This document shows, piece by piece, positions 1-7,444 of a DNA stretch of 10,656 nt. The stretch's first letter is position 1. Each line of letters opens with the position of its first letter. The position numbers and the translations under genes were made by a program. The DNA is taken from the NCBI GenBank assembly GCA_003500135.1, contig DNTA01000042.1, positions 1-10,656 on the forward strand, given 5' to 3'. The notes under the pieces were generated by a model. That model did no database searches. It was not told where the DNA came from and saw nothing but the letters and a program-made list of their open reading frames with translations. Source of the DNA: Cytophagales bacterium. GTDB lineage: Bacteria > Bacteroidota > Bacteroidia > Cytophagales > Cyclobacteriaceae.

Positions 1-931
1 TAAAATTGATGGCAGCATTGGCCTCGTTTACTTCCTCAACCATATCCATCTTTTCCAGCGCTTTTACCCTCGATTGCACCTGTCGGGCTTTTGTTGCTTT
101 GGCACGGAACCGTTCAATGAATCGCTCGGTTTGTTTTATTTTTTGTTGTTGGTTTTCATATGCATTTTGTTGCACTTCTTGTCGTAGCGCTTTTTCCTGC
201 TCATAAAAAGAATAATTGCCTTCGTAGCGGTTTAAATCGTACTGACTTACCTCCACAATTGTATCAATGGTATTGTCAAGGAACTGTCGGTCGTGTGAAA
301 CCACTATGATGGCCCCCTCGTAGGTGCGTAAATATTTTTCAATCCACTGTATCGAAGGAAGGTCAAGGTGGTTGGTGGGCTCATCGAGCATAAGTAAAGA
401 GGGTTGTTCCAGTAAAAGCCTGGCCAACATGACGCGCATTCGCCAACCACCGGAAAATTCACGTAATGGACGATGCAAATCTTCTGTTTGAAAGCCTATG
501 CCTTCCAGTATTTCTTCAGCTTTTGACTGAAGCGCATATCCTCCCATCGTTTCATATTTCTCCTGTAGATGGCTTAACCTATGCATAAGATCATCGGAAT
601 AATCCTGCTCCATTTTTTGAAGAATATGCTCCATTTCAATTTCTATCTTCACAGCCTCCATAAATGCCTCCATTGCGACGGCCAGTATACTTTCGTCGGA
701 TTGATAGGATAATAAGTCCTGATTGAGGTAACCAACCGTACAATCGTTGGGCATACTTACCATTCCACTGTCTGGAGTGATTTCATTGTTAATAATTCTC
801 AGAAGAGTGGATTTACCGGTTCCGTTCAGTCCAATGAGACCAATTTTATCTTTAGGCTTGATGTGTAAGCTGGCTTCATGGTAAATCGGCCTGTCGCCAA
901 TGAAGTAATCTAGATTAGAAATTGAAATCAT
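1..931 (-). CDS. ABC-F family ATPase, N-terminal part (runs off left edge)
   Basis: Soluble ABC-F proteins have two ATPase domains and no membrane domain; known members bind the ribosomal E site and affect translation. The visible 310 codons start at ATG 929-931 (MISISNLDYFIGDRPIY). They show Walker A GLNGTGKST (residues 34-42), signature FSGGW (159-163), Walker B with LLMLDEPTNHLD (179-190) and the H-loop SHDR (212-215). Residues about 235-300 are a charged helical linker ending in FRAKATKARQVQSRVKALEK, typical of the ABC-F interdomain (P-site tRNA-interacting) region. The second ATPase domain lies beyond position 1. FSGGWRMR and the linker resemble the YheS/Uup-like housekeeping group, but the subfamily cannot be fixed from half a protein, and a resistance role is not indicated. 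The reading frame is open throughout. A TAACTTTA box at 936-943 would give an almost leaderless mRNA and is only a weak promoter candidate. Confidence 0.93.
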   Translation of the reverse strand, partial: MISISNLDYFIGDRPIYHEASLHIKPKDKIGLIGLNGTGKSTLLRIINNEITPDSGMVSMPNDCTVGYLNQDLLSYQSDESILAVAMEAFMEAVKIEIEMEHILQKMEQDYSDDLMHRLSHLQEKYETMGGYALQSKAEEILEGIGFQTEDLHRPLREFSGGWRMRVMLARLLLEQPSLLMLDEPTNHLDLPSIQWIEKYLRTYEGAIIVVSHDRQFLDNTIDTIVEVSQYDLNRYEGNYSFYEQEKALRQEVQQNAYENQQQKIKQTERFIERFRAKATKARQVQSRVKALEKMDMVEEVNEANAAINF

Positions 932-1012
932 AGCGTAAAGTTAGCGGATTAAAAGGAAACGGTGAAAAAAATGTACGAAGGGAAAAGAAATGGTTAACGA
1001 TAGGAACAGGGC

Positions 1013-1036
1013 AAAAAAAAGCGCCATCAACGGCGC
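1013..1036 (-). terminator. Intrinsic terminator of the CsbD-like gene
   Basis: On the minus strand a 5-bp all-GC stem GCGCC/GGCGC (1032-1036 pairing with 1021-1025) encloses the 6-base loop GTTGAT and is followed directly by eight T (1013-1020). This is a textbook rho-independent terminator. It lies 21 bases past the stop of the small gene at 1058-1273 and separates it from the ABC-F gene, which must therefore have its own promoter between 932 and about 1012. Confidence 0.85.
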
Positions 1037-1057
1037 CAATATCAATATTTTACATTT

Positions 1058-1273
1058 TTAAATGACATGTTTGGAGTCAATGTATTCAATAGCCTTCCTG
1101 ACCAAATGAACTATTTCACCCTGATCCGAATGCGATCTTTCAGAAATCTGACGAATTAATGAATCAACAGCGCTATCCGCCTGATTCAGGTCGTCGAGAT
1201 TGATATGAGGAAATTTATCCCTTAACTCAAACTTCAATTCATGCCACTTATTTTGGTTTATTGATCTGACCAT
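1058..1273 (-). CDS. Small CsbD-like protein (71 aa)
   Basis: A short acidic/basic helical protein with no signal peptide or membrane segment. The N-terminal pattern NKWHELKFELRDKFP followed by INLDDL, a spaced D-x-LI, and a C-terminal basic/acidic helix resembles the CsbD family (W-x2-LK-x-K-x-K-W, then LTDDDL, then a helix). CsbD proteins are small stress-induced proteins of unknown biochemical role. The match is by motif only and divergent, since the Gly residues typical of CsbD (GK.KG) are missing. The start ATG (1271-1273) is the only reasonable one. The gene stands alone: a strong terminator follows it, and a 283-base AT-rich region precedes it. That a strong terminator serves such a short gene supports it being real. 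Upstream, TACTTTTT at 1324-1331 differs by one base from the -7 box but lacks a good -33 partner. Confidence 0.7.
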   Translation of the reverse strand: MVRSINQNKWHELKFELRDKFPHINLDDLNQADSAVDSLIRQISERSHSDQGEIVHLVRKAIEYIDSKHVI

Positions 1274-1556
1274 AACGCGCTGATTTTTTGATTAATACTT
1301 ATTAATTTACGAAATGAATAGAAAAAAAGTATGTACACATCTAAAAATCAGGGTGTTATGTGTATTTATGATCAAATTATTGAATTTGAAAAATGGGTTT
1401 GCGAATAACCAAACATCACAAAAATTCAGAAATATAAGCTTACTTAGGGTTCTGTTTTTCCCTGTTGATTTAAAATATACTTCAGGGTAATAGGATTAGG
1501 CATAAAAATGCCCACTGTGAAACCAATATGGAATAGATCTAAAAATTAACAATTTC
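1274..1556. other. AT-rich intergenic region without a recognisable gene
   Basis: These 283 bases lie between the start of the CsbD-like gene and the stop of the DUF962 gene, so they must hold the promoter of the former and the 3' end of the DUF2911-DUF962 transcript. No ORF of useful length with protein-like content was found on either strand; the best is a 16-codon plus-strand ORF. Two weak inverted repeats are present, GGCAT-4-ATGCC at 1499-1512 and CCCTG-18-CAGGG at 1460-1487. Neither is followed by a T-run on either strand, so neither is called as a terminator. Confidence 0.5.
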
Positions 1557-1883
1557 TTAATATTGCCTAACAGGCCTAATGGTTTCTTTCCCTTTTAATA
1601 TGTCAAAAAACAGTATGAAATCTGAGGCAAGGCTGTAGAAGGGATACTTGAAAGTGGCAGGTTTATTTTTTTCATAAAAAGCATGCCCAATCCACGCGAA
1701 TCCATACCCTACCACAGGTATCATTGCCAATAGTAACCATTTCTGAGTTAACAATGCTTTTGCCAAGACCATAAATACCAGCGCTGTACCAATAAAATGA
1801 AGTACGCGGCAGGTGCCGTTTTGGTGTTCCGAAAGATAATAGGGGTAGAATTCCATTAAAGTGGAATACTTTTTTTCTTTCAT
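1557..1883 (-). CDS. DUF962 / Mpo1-like membrane protein (108 aa)
   Basis: A member of the DUF962 family (YGL010w/Mpo1-like). Yeast Mpo1 is an Fe(II)-dependent dioxygenase that shortens 2-hydroxy fatty acids in phytosphingosine breakdown; the function of bacterial members is mostly untested. Diagnostic motifs are YLSEHQNGTCRVLHFIGT near the N-terminus and GYGFAWIGHAFYEKNKPATF in the middle. They include the conserved histidines (residues 20, 29 and 67 counted from the ATG) that would bind the metal. Two hydrophobic stretches flank the loop, and a third hydrophobic segment (SDFILFFDIL) lies near the C-terminus. The start is taken as ATG 1881-1883; a TTG three codons earlier is possible but would overlap the upstream gene. 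The upstream DUF2911 gene stops (TAG) only 1 base before this ATG and there is no ribosome binding site, so translation is probably coupled. Confidence 0.9.
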   Translation of the reverse strand: MKEKKYSTLMEFYPYYLSEHQNGTCRVLHFIGTALVFMVLAKALLTQKWLLLAMIPVVGYGFAWIGHAFYEKNKPATFKYPFYSLASDFILFFDILKGKETIRPVRQY

Positions 1884-1884
1884 A

Positions 1885-2433
1885 CTAATCAAATGTTATA
1901 GGTATTTCAACCATGGTAGTGTTCCATATGAGTTGCAGGGTCACAACTTCTCCTTTGTTAGCGAAATTGATCGTGAAAGGCTCATAAACCACATCAGTTT
2001 TTTGTACAGGAACATCAAATGTGAGGATGTTCTTGTCGGGATTATAATCAAAAGCGCCCCATTGACCCAACTCAGTGTTTAATATGATGGTCCATTTTTC
2101 TTTACCAGGTATTGTAAACAAAGTATAAGTGCCTGCTTTTACCGGGTGGCCATCCATCTGTATATCTTCGGTTATGGTGATTTCCGTGGCTTCATTTGCG
2201 CCGGTCCTCCATACCTTACCGAATGGGACGATATTGCCAAAAACTTCCCTGTCGCGAATGTGGGGCCGGCAGTAGGTCACTTTAACGTAGGTATCTTCAT
2301 ATTTAAAGGTAGTCATGGCCAGAGGGCTGAGCCTTGGCTTTAGGGCTTCCTGGGCCATTGCAGTTTGAAATATGGAGGCGAATGCAATGACGATAAAAAG
2401 TGTGGCAGTTCTGGAAAGAAATTGTATTGGCAT
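1885..2433 (-). CDS. Secreted DUF2911 protein (182 aa)
   Basis: DUF2911 proteins are common in Bacteroidota; no biochemical activity is established. The N-terminus is a signal peptide: basic start, hydrophobic core TLFIVIAFASIFQTAMAQ, probable cleavage after about residue 27, so the mature protein is periplasmic or exported. The domain begins at SPLAMTTFKY (residues 36-45). It carries the family hallmarks YCRPHIRDREVFG (54-66), VPFGKVWRTGANEATEI (69-85), AGTYTLFTIPG (100-110), W114 and QWGAFDYN (124-131), a beta-rich pattern. The domain is full length. It is the first gene of a pair with the DUF962 gene 1 base downstream. It is transcribed divergently from the dCMP deaminase gene across a 58-base gap. 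No clear promoter of the TAnnTTTG type was found on its own strand there; TATATTAC is the nearest sequence. There is no C-terminal sorting domain. Confidence 0.92.
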   Translation of the reverse strand: MPIQFLSRTATLFIVIAFASIFQTAMAQEALKPRLSPLAMTTFKYEDTYVKVTYCRPHIRDREVFGNIVPFGKVWRTGANEATEITITEDIQMDGHPVKAGTYTLFTIPGKEKWTIILNTELGQWGAFDYNPDKNILTFDVPVQKTDVVYEPFTINFANKGEVVTLQLIWNTTMVEIPITFD

Positions 2434-2454
2434 AGTTTAAATGTTTTAGTTTTG
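2422..2454 (+). promoter_or_regulatory. Bacteroidota-type promoter for the dCMP deaminase gene
   Basis: TAGTTTTG at 2447-2454 matches the -7 consensus TAnnTTTG exactly. TTG triplets at 2422-2424 and 2427-2429 lie 22 and 17 bases before it, both within the spacing reported for this promoter class. Transcription would start near 2458-2460, giving a leader of about 33 bases to the ATG at 2492. The -33 element lies inside the first codons of the divergent DUF2911 gene. An alternative, TTG 2452-2454 with TATCTG 2475-2480, matches less well. Confidence 0.5.
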
Positions 2455-2491
2455 TAATATAAATATTTTCATTTTATCTGAATAATAAAAT

Positions 2492-2974
2492 ATGGCCAGA
2501 CCTGATTTTGATGATATTTTTATGGGGTTGGCGGTAAACCTTGCCCAACGTTCTCATTGTATTAAAAGACATGTTGGGGCTGTGCTTGCCAAGGATACCC
2601 GCATTATTTCCATAGGCTATAATGGTCCGCCATCGGGTACGCACAACTGTGATGAGGAATGGCCCGAAAAAGGATGTGAACGCGACGCAAATGGAAGCTG
2701 CTCGTTGGCCATCCATGCGGAGCAGAATGCCATTCTTTATGCAGTAAAAAACAATGCATCTGTTGAGGGCTCCACCTTGTACATCACTTTGGCGCCTTGT
2801 TTGAGTTGTGCCAGAATTATTTTCAGCATGGGCATACATAAAGTGGTGTACCTCAAATCCTATGCCGAATATAAAGGTTTGCCCAAAGATGAGGGAGTGG
2901 ACTTTTTGGGGAGGTTTGGAATTGAGGTCGAAAAATACAAAGGCAAATTATTGGTTGATGACATACTTATTTAA
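2492..2974 (+). CDS. dCMP deaminase (ComEB-like cytidylate deaminase)
   Basis: This enzyme deaminates dCMP to dUMP, the substrate of thymidylate synthase, in the cytosol. The 160-residue length is normal for the family. The catalytic zinc site is complete: HAEQNAI gives the ligand His75 and the proton-shuttle Glu77, and PCLSC gives ligands Cys103 and Cys106. GYNGPPSG (42-49) is the conserved nucleotide-binding loop. His51, Cys53, Cys62 and Cys70 lie in the insertion between the two motifs and could form the second, structural zinc site known in some dCMP deaminases (inference). The start at ATG 2492 gives the usual N-terminus RPDFDDIFMGLAVNLAQRS. It is the only plus-strand gene in the window, divergent from the DUF2911 gene. 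Its stop codon lies inside the last codons of the convergent murB. Confidence 0.95.
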   Translation: MARPDFDDIFMGLAVNLAQRSHCIKRHVGAVLAKDTRIISIGYNGPPSGTHNCDEEWPEKGCERDANGSCSLAIHAEQNAILYAVKNNASVEGSTLYITLAPCLSCARIIFSMGIHKVVYLKSYAEYKGLPKDEGVDFLGRFGIEVEKYKGKLLVDDILI

Positions 2975-3986
2975 TTATTGTGACTTCGGGCTCGAGGTGA
3001 ATTCGGAATTCTTCCATCACCCCGGCCTGAATTTCCTTTGAAAGATGAATCAGTTCTTCTCCACTGGCGCCCCCATAATTTACCAAAACAAGGGCTTGTT
3101 TAGCATGTACCCCTACATGTCCAAAGCGCTTACCTTTCCAACCGTTTTTTTCGATAAGCCATCCTGCAGGAACTTTGATGTATTCCTCGTTTACTTTATA
3201 ACCAGGAACTTCGGGATATTCCCTTTTCAATTGCTCGTAATATCCCAATGTTATGACCGGATTTTTAAAAAAACTACCGGCATTGCCAATTTCTTCAGGG
3301 TTGGGTAGTTTGCTTTGGCGGATTTTGATCACCGCTTCACTCACTTTCCTGGCATTTAGGAGCCCTTTTTCGTTTTGTAGCAGCGCATTTAAACTTCCAT
3401 AATTAATGGTGAATACAGGGTTTCTATGCAAGCGAAAAAAAACTTTGAGTATGATATATCTGCCTTTATCGGGTCCTTTGAAAGTGCTGTATCGATAATC
3501 GAACTGGCATTCTTCTTTGGAAAAATGTTCAATTTCGCCGGTTTGGATATTGAAGGCCTCAAGTGTTTCAAATATATCTTTTAGTTCCACACCATAGGCC
3601 CCAATGTTTTGAATAGGCGCAGCGCCAACCGTCCCGGGTATTAAACTTAGGTTTTCCAAGCCATTCAGGCCTTTATCAAGGCTATACAATACCGTCTCAT
3701 GCCAGTTTTCGCCTGCTGAAGCTTCGAGAATGACATGGTTGTTTTTTTCGTATGCCCGTTTACCTTTGAGGTCAATTTTAACTACCAACCCATCGAAATC
3801 ACCACCGAATAATAAGTTACTGCCACCTCCCAAAATCAAATAAGGGAGTTGTTGCAATTCATTCCGGGCCAACGCTTTTAATGTTTCAATGTCCTTGATC
3901 TCAATATAATATTTGGCTTTTGCATCTATGCCAAATGTATTGTGTTCCTTCAGGCTGCGGTTTTTGAGGATATTCATTTTTACCAT
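2967..3986 (-). CDS. murB: UDP-N-acetylenolpyruvoylglucosamine reductase
   Basis: MurB is the cytosolic FAD enzyme that reduces UDP-GlcNAc-enolpyruvate to UDP-MurNAc with NADPH, the second committed step of peptidoglycan synthesis. The protein is 339 residues, close to E. coli MurB (342), and looks like type I. Visible motifs are SLKEHNTFGI (11-20), the FAD-binding LILGGGSNLLF (50-60), LIPGTVGAAPIQNIGAYG (115-132), YRYS with Arg165, and NAGSFFKNP (235-243) with the proton donor Ser238. GWLIEKNGWKGKRFGHVGVH lies at 275-294, and Glu332 is in the C-terminal LEPEVTI. These match the E. coli catalytic residues Arg159, Ser229 and Glu325. The start could be ATG 3984-3986 or ATG 3975-3977 three codons later; neither has a clear Shine-Dalgarno sequence. 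The 128-base gap upstream shows no good promoter match. The 3' end overlaps the dCMP deaminase gene by 8 bases. Confidence 0.97.
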   Translation of the reverse strand: MVKMNILKNRSLKEHNTFGIDAKAKYYIEIKDIETLKALARNELQQLPYLILGGGSNLLFGGDFDGLVVKIDLKGKRAYEKNNHVILEASAGENWHETVLYSLDKGLNGLENLSLIPGTVGAAPIQNIGAYGVELKDIFETLEAFNIQTGEIEHFSKEECQFDYRYSTFKGPDKGRYIILKVFFRLHRNPVFTINYGSLNALLQNEKGLLNARKVSEAVIKIRQSKLPNPEEIGNAGSFFKNPVITLGYYEQLKREYPEVPGYKVNEEYIKVPAGWLIEKNGWKGKRFGHVGVHAKQALVLVNYGGASGEELIHLSKEIQAGVMEEFRIHLEPEVTIIK

Positions 3987-4114
3987 TCAACAGGCATTAA
4001 AAAATGGAGTAATCATATGGTGTCGAAGACTTTCCGGGCATCTTGTGTCACGCAAATTTGCCAAAAAAGGTCGAGATGATCCTATTTATTGAAAAAGTAT
4101 TAGGGGCTTTCGCA

Positions 4115-7100
4115 TCAGAATTCCCTTTTTAATTTAATTGATGAAGAAACCACCCGCGATTCATTACCTGCTTCATCTTTCAGTTTCACATAGATGTTTT
4201 TTAACCCATCCTCCCCTTCAAGAACAATCGAAAAGTCATTTTTGAATTCCATCCATCTTCCATCGGAGAGATCTTCTTTTTGTGAAACCATCATTTCAAC
4301 AGCCTCTTCTCCAAAGATTTGAATTTTGACTTCTTTGTCGGGGGCATTGGACCATTCCGCACCATCATTTATGCTTATTTTTTGAAGTTCCGGTGGTGAA
4401 TTATCCAGCATTATACTGGCAGAAACAATTTCTGATTCATTTCCGGCTTTATCCCTGAACTGGGCCAAAATATTTCTTTTTCCGTCTTTTCCGCTTAAAA
4501 TTATAGTTTTACTGGGCTGAAGGGGTTCCCATTTGACGCCTGGAAAGCTTTCCTGTGATGATATCCTCATTTCAGTTGCTCCTTCCACAGAGATACTTAT
4601 GTCAGCCTGGCCGTCTTTTGGCAAATACTTGTCACCATTGTTGATTTCGATTCCTGCATTTTTAGGTGGCTCTACATCTACTTTAATGCTCGCACTAAAA
4701 ATATCAGAGATATTTCCCGCTTCATCTTTGAATTGCGCATAAACGGTGGCCTCATCCTGGTCTACCGGAATATTCCAGTTTACAGCATCAAGTGTCAATT
4801 CTTTCCATTCAGGGGCGCTAAAGTCATTATTGTTGCTGATGGCATAGTGAGAGGCATCTTTTGCATATAGCTGTACCTCTACCCTTCCATCCCTGTTGGT
4901 CATCCATTCTGTATTTTTATTGATGATCACCCGGCCATCTACCGGAGGTATTCTGTCTAATATAATATTTGCACGGTATTCTGTGCTTACGTTTCCTGCT
5001 TCATTTCGTAATCTTAAAAAAACAACCTTCGAACCATCTTCATTGCTCAACACCCAGTCAAACTGATTGCTAAGAGGTTTCCAAACCATTTTTTCCTTTT
5101 GTAAGCTCCGTGTGGGCACATTGCTGACCAACATTTCAACTGCATCTTCGGCCTCCAGGTTAATGCGGACTGTTTTTTGTGGATCATTGGTATATTCAGC
5201 GCCTTTGTTAATGGTAAATGAATTTATTATTGGTGCGCTAAATTTTGCTTTGATGGAATCCGAATAAATATCAGATTCATTACCCGCCTGATCTTTAAAT
5301 TTTACGTATACTGCGTGATATCCTTCCTTTTTTGAAACTGTCCAGGGTATAGTGGGTTTGTATTCTTCCCATTCGGCATTCGCGAGGTCAGGATTGGACG
5401 ATACGATCATGTATTGTGCATCAGCAGCCTGAAGGGTGAGGACGGTTTTACCGTCAGGTTGTGTGATCCACTCCGAACCACCGTTGATGGTAATGCTACC
5501 CTCAGAAGGTGGAGTACGGTCTAGCAAAATTTTTTCATAAATAATTTTAGAATTATTCCCTGCCTGGTCAATCAGTCGAACAAAAACTGTTTTTATGCCA
5601 TCACCCTGGCTTAACTCCCAACTGTTGATAATGGGTTCAACAGGCATAAGTTTCACACTATCGAGGTAAGGTGTATTGGCAATTTTCATTCCTACTACAT
5701 CAGTATCATAGCTCAACTCCAGGTTAACCATGCCCTGTGGGTGGTTGGTAAACTTTTTGCCTCCGTTGATCAATAAAGTTCCTTCTGGGTTTTGCGTATC
5801 CAGCTTAATATTTGCAGTACTTACCTCCGATACATTTTCCGCGGCATCTTTAAACCTGATGTACACCGTTTTTTCACCTTCACCCGGTGTAAGCTCCCAA
5901 TCATAAAAAATGGAGTCGTAAACCAACCATGGCAAGTTATAATTAAAAATACCGTTATTATTGATCTGCATGGTTGCCGCTCCCTCTACTGAGGTCATAA
6001 GGGCTACCTTAGCGTTGTTGGTCCATTCGGCGCTGTCATTTATAACAAATCTTTTTGTTACCGGAGGTTCTCTATCAAGTATTATTCCCTGGAATGAGGC
6101 ATCGGAATAATTTTTTGCCTCATCACAAAGCTTTATAAATACCTTTTTCAAGCCATCTTCCTCTGCATCTAATGTCCATGTAAGGGAATTCCGGAAGCTC
6201 ATTGTATCGGCTACTGAGAAGTCTTCAAAATTGCTCACCAGCATGGTTAGTTTGTTTGGTACGTCCCCCGGATTGGCCTGAATTTGAAGGTTAACCTTGC
6301 CATTCGGGTCATTGGTATACCTTACTTTGGGTATAAATTGAAATTTTGGCGGTGAAGGTGGTTTTGTATCATATATGGTGCGGGCTTCAACCGGGGCCTG
6401 GGTGCTGTTTCGGGCTTCATCCTGAAAATATGCCTTTACAACTTTAGTTCCCTGGGCAGAATCCAATGTCCAGTCGATATACATAAAACCGTCATCTTCC
6501 GGGCTATAATCAAAATTCAAGCCTCTGCCCCGGCTAACCACTCTTACCCTTGCCGCATCATCCGCTTTGATCTTGAGTTTTACGTTGGTTGATTTTATGA
6601 ATTCTTCGCCTTCATTAATTTGAATAAATCCGTTAGTAGGCTCCCTGGTATCGAGATTAATTCCGCCTTCAACTGTTTCCGATATATTTCCCGCTGCATC
6701 ACGAAAGCGGGCATATACTTTTTTCACCCCATCGCCACCACTTAAATCAAGGATCCATCTTTTGGTGTTGGCGTATCCTTCCCAGGCAATATTAAAACTC
6801 GTTGAATTGGAAACCTGCATTTGTACTGCTTCATCGGCATCGAGCTTGAGAAGTACTCTGCCCTGCTTGTCATTGGTATATAACCGGCCACCATTGATCG
6901 TTACGGCGCAATTTTGAGGAGGCTGCGTATCGAGCATGATGGAAGAAGAATTAATTGGCGATTCATTTCCTGCCTGGTCTTTTAGCTGTGCGTATATAAA
7001 TTTTTCGCCATCGCCTTCGGAAAGTTTCATTTTTACAGGAGCCGATGAGAATGAGGTCCATTTCGCATCACTCAGGTCGGGGTTGACCCCGATACGCATC

Positions 7101-7306
7101 TGACGCACCAGGTTGGTAGGGGTTTTTAGTGACCTGACTTCAACGGTGACTTCCCTTTCATTAGTAACAGGCCGGCCATTATCGATCCTTATCGCGATTT
7201 CTCCCACTGCCAAAGCATCGATTGATAAAAATAAAAATAAACCCAGTGTGAATAACAGGTAAATTATTGAAGATTTCTTACGTGAAAAAGTAGAGGTTTT
7301 AGGCAT
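4115..7306 (-). CDS. Secreted protein of 11 tandem Ig-like repeats (1063 aa)
   Basis: A basic N-terminus and hydrophobic core (residues 9-33, ending SIDALA) form a signal peptide; everything after it is repeats. I count 11 units of 91-97 residues, ending near residues 130, 223, 318, 415, 507, 600, 692, 788, 881, 972 and 1063. The shared pattern is I-x-IN-x-G-x2-(Y/W)-TN, then a V-x-L-x-L strand, then M-x-(V/I)-S, then W-x-L-x4-G, then VY-x2-FKD-x-AGN-x-S, then I-x-LD-x3-PP. This alternation of strands and the 'KDxAGNxS' turn suggest an Ig-like/FN3-like beta-sandwich seen in bacterial surface and S-layer-type proteins. No enzyme domain, lipobox, membrane anchor or T9SS C-terminal sorting domain is visible, so its attachment is unknown. 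A structural, adhesive or binding role is inference only. It lies 138 bases downstream of the TPR-hydrolase pair; co-transcription is uncertain. The start is ATG 7304-7306. Confidence 0.9.
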   Translation of the reverse strand: MPKTSTFSRKKSSIIYLLFTLGLFLFLSIDALAVGEIAIRIDNGRPVTNEREVTVEVRSLKTPTNLVRQMRIGVNPDLSDAKWTSFSSAPVKMKLSEGDGEKFIYAQLKDQAGNESPINSSSIMLDTQPPQNCAVTINGGRLYTNDKQGRVLLKLDADEAVQMQVSNSTSFNIAWEGYANTKRWILDLSGGDGVKKVYARFRDAAGNISETVEGGINLDTREPTNGFIQINEGEEFIKSTNVKLKIKADDAARVRVVSRGRGLNFDYSPEDDGFMYIDWTLDSAQGTKVVKAYFQDEARNSTQAPVEARTIYDTKPPSPPKFQFIPKVRYTNDPNGKVNLQIQANPGDVPNKLTMLVSNFEDFSVADTMSFRNSLTWTLDAEEDGLKKVFIKLCDEAKNYSDASFQGIILDREPPVTKRFVINDSAEWTNNAKVALMTSVEGAATMQINNNGIFNYNLPWLVYDSIFYDWELTPGEGEKTVYIRFKDAAENVSEVSTANIKLDTQNPEGTLLINGGKKFTNHPQGMVNLELSYDTDVVGMKIANTPYLDSVKLMPVEPIINSWELSQGDGIKTVFVRLIDQAGNNSKIIYEKILLDRTPPSEGSITINGGSEWITQPDGKTVLTLQAADAQYMIVSSNPDLANAEWEEYKPTIPWTVSKKEGYHAVYVKFKDQAGNESDIYSDSIKAKFSAPIINSFTINKGAEYTNDPQKTVRINLEAEDAVEMLVSNVPTRSLQKEKMVWKPLSNQFDWVLSNEDGSKVVFLRLRNEAGNVSTEYRANIILDRIPPVDGRVIINKNTEWMTNRDGRVEVQLYAKDASHYAISNNNDFSAPEWKELTLDAVNWNIPVDQDEATVYAQFKDEAGNISDIFSASIKVDVEPPKNAGIEINNGDKYLPKDGQADISISVEGATEMRISSQESFPGVKWEPLQPSKTIILSGKDGKRNILAQFRDKAGNESEIVSASIMLDNSPPELQKISINDGAEWSNAPDKEVKIQIFGEEAVEMMVSQKEDLSDGRWMEFKNDFSIVLEGEDGLKNIYVKLKDEAGNESRVVSSSIKLKREF
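4118..7207 (-). repeat. Array of 11 protein-level Ig-like repeats
   Basis: The array covers residues 34-1063 of the large secreted protein. The turn motif sits at residues 110 (DQAGNES), 203 (DAAGNIS), 296 (DEARNST), 395 (DEAKNYS), 487 (DAAENVS), 580 (DQAGNNS), 672 (DQAGNES), 768 (NEAGNVS), 861 (DEAGNIS), 952 (DKAGNES) and 1044 (DEAGNES). Spacing is 91-100 residues. The units are clearly related in protein sequence but I saw no near-identical DNA copies, so the duplications look old. Units 3, 4 and 5 have lost the glycine of AGN. Confidence 0.85.
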
Positions 7307-7444
7307 GTTCTCCGGGTTTAGTCGTCAATAAGAAAATGTTGTTGGGACTTCATATTCGTTTATAATGCACTTTGAATTCTATGATTAGCGCTTATTAAAT
7401 ATACTCTTTAATTTAATTATTTTATTCCTTTTTTGGTAACCACT

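Noticed and set aside
6..206. Plus-strand 66-residue ORF opposite the ABC-F gene
   Set aside because: Antisense shadow of a strongly conserved ABC-F linker; low-complexity Ser/Cys/Phe product.
936..943. TAACTTTA as -7 box of the ABC-F gene
   Set aside because: One mismatch, no TTG at the right distance, and it would start transcription at about the ATG.
1499..1512. GGCAT-AAAA-ATGCC hairpin as terminator of the DUF2911-DUF962 operon
   Set aside because: Only 5 base pairs and no T-run after it on either strand.
2474..2839. 121-residue minus-strand ORF opposite the dCMP deaminase gene
   Set aside because: Shadow of a clear enzyme gene; the product has no family features and its end would run through the divergent promoter region.
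7396..7403. TATATTTA as -7 box of the Ig-array gene
   Set aside because: One mismatch to the consensus in very AT-rich DNA, and no TTG 17-23 bases upstream on the minus strand.
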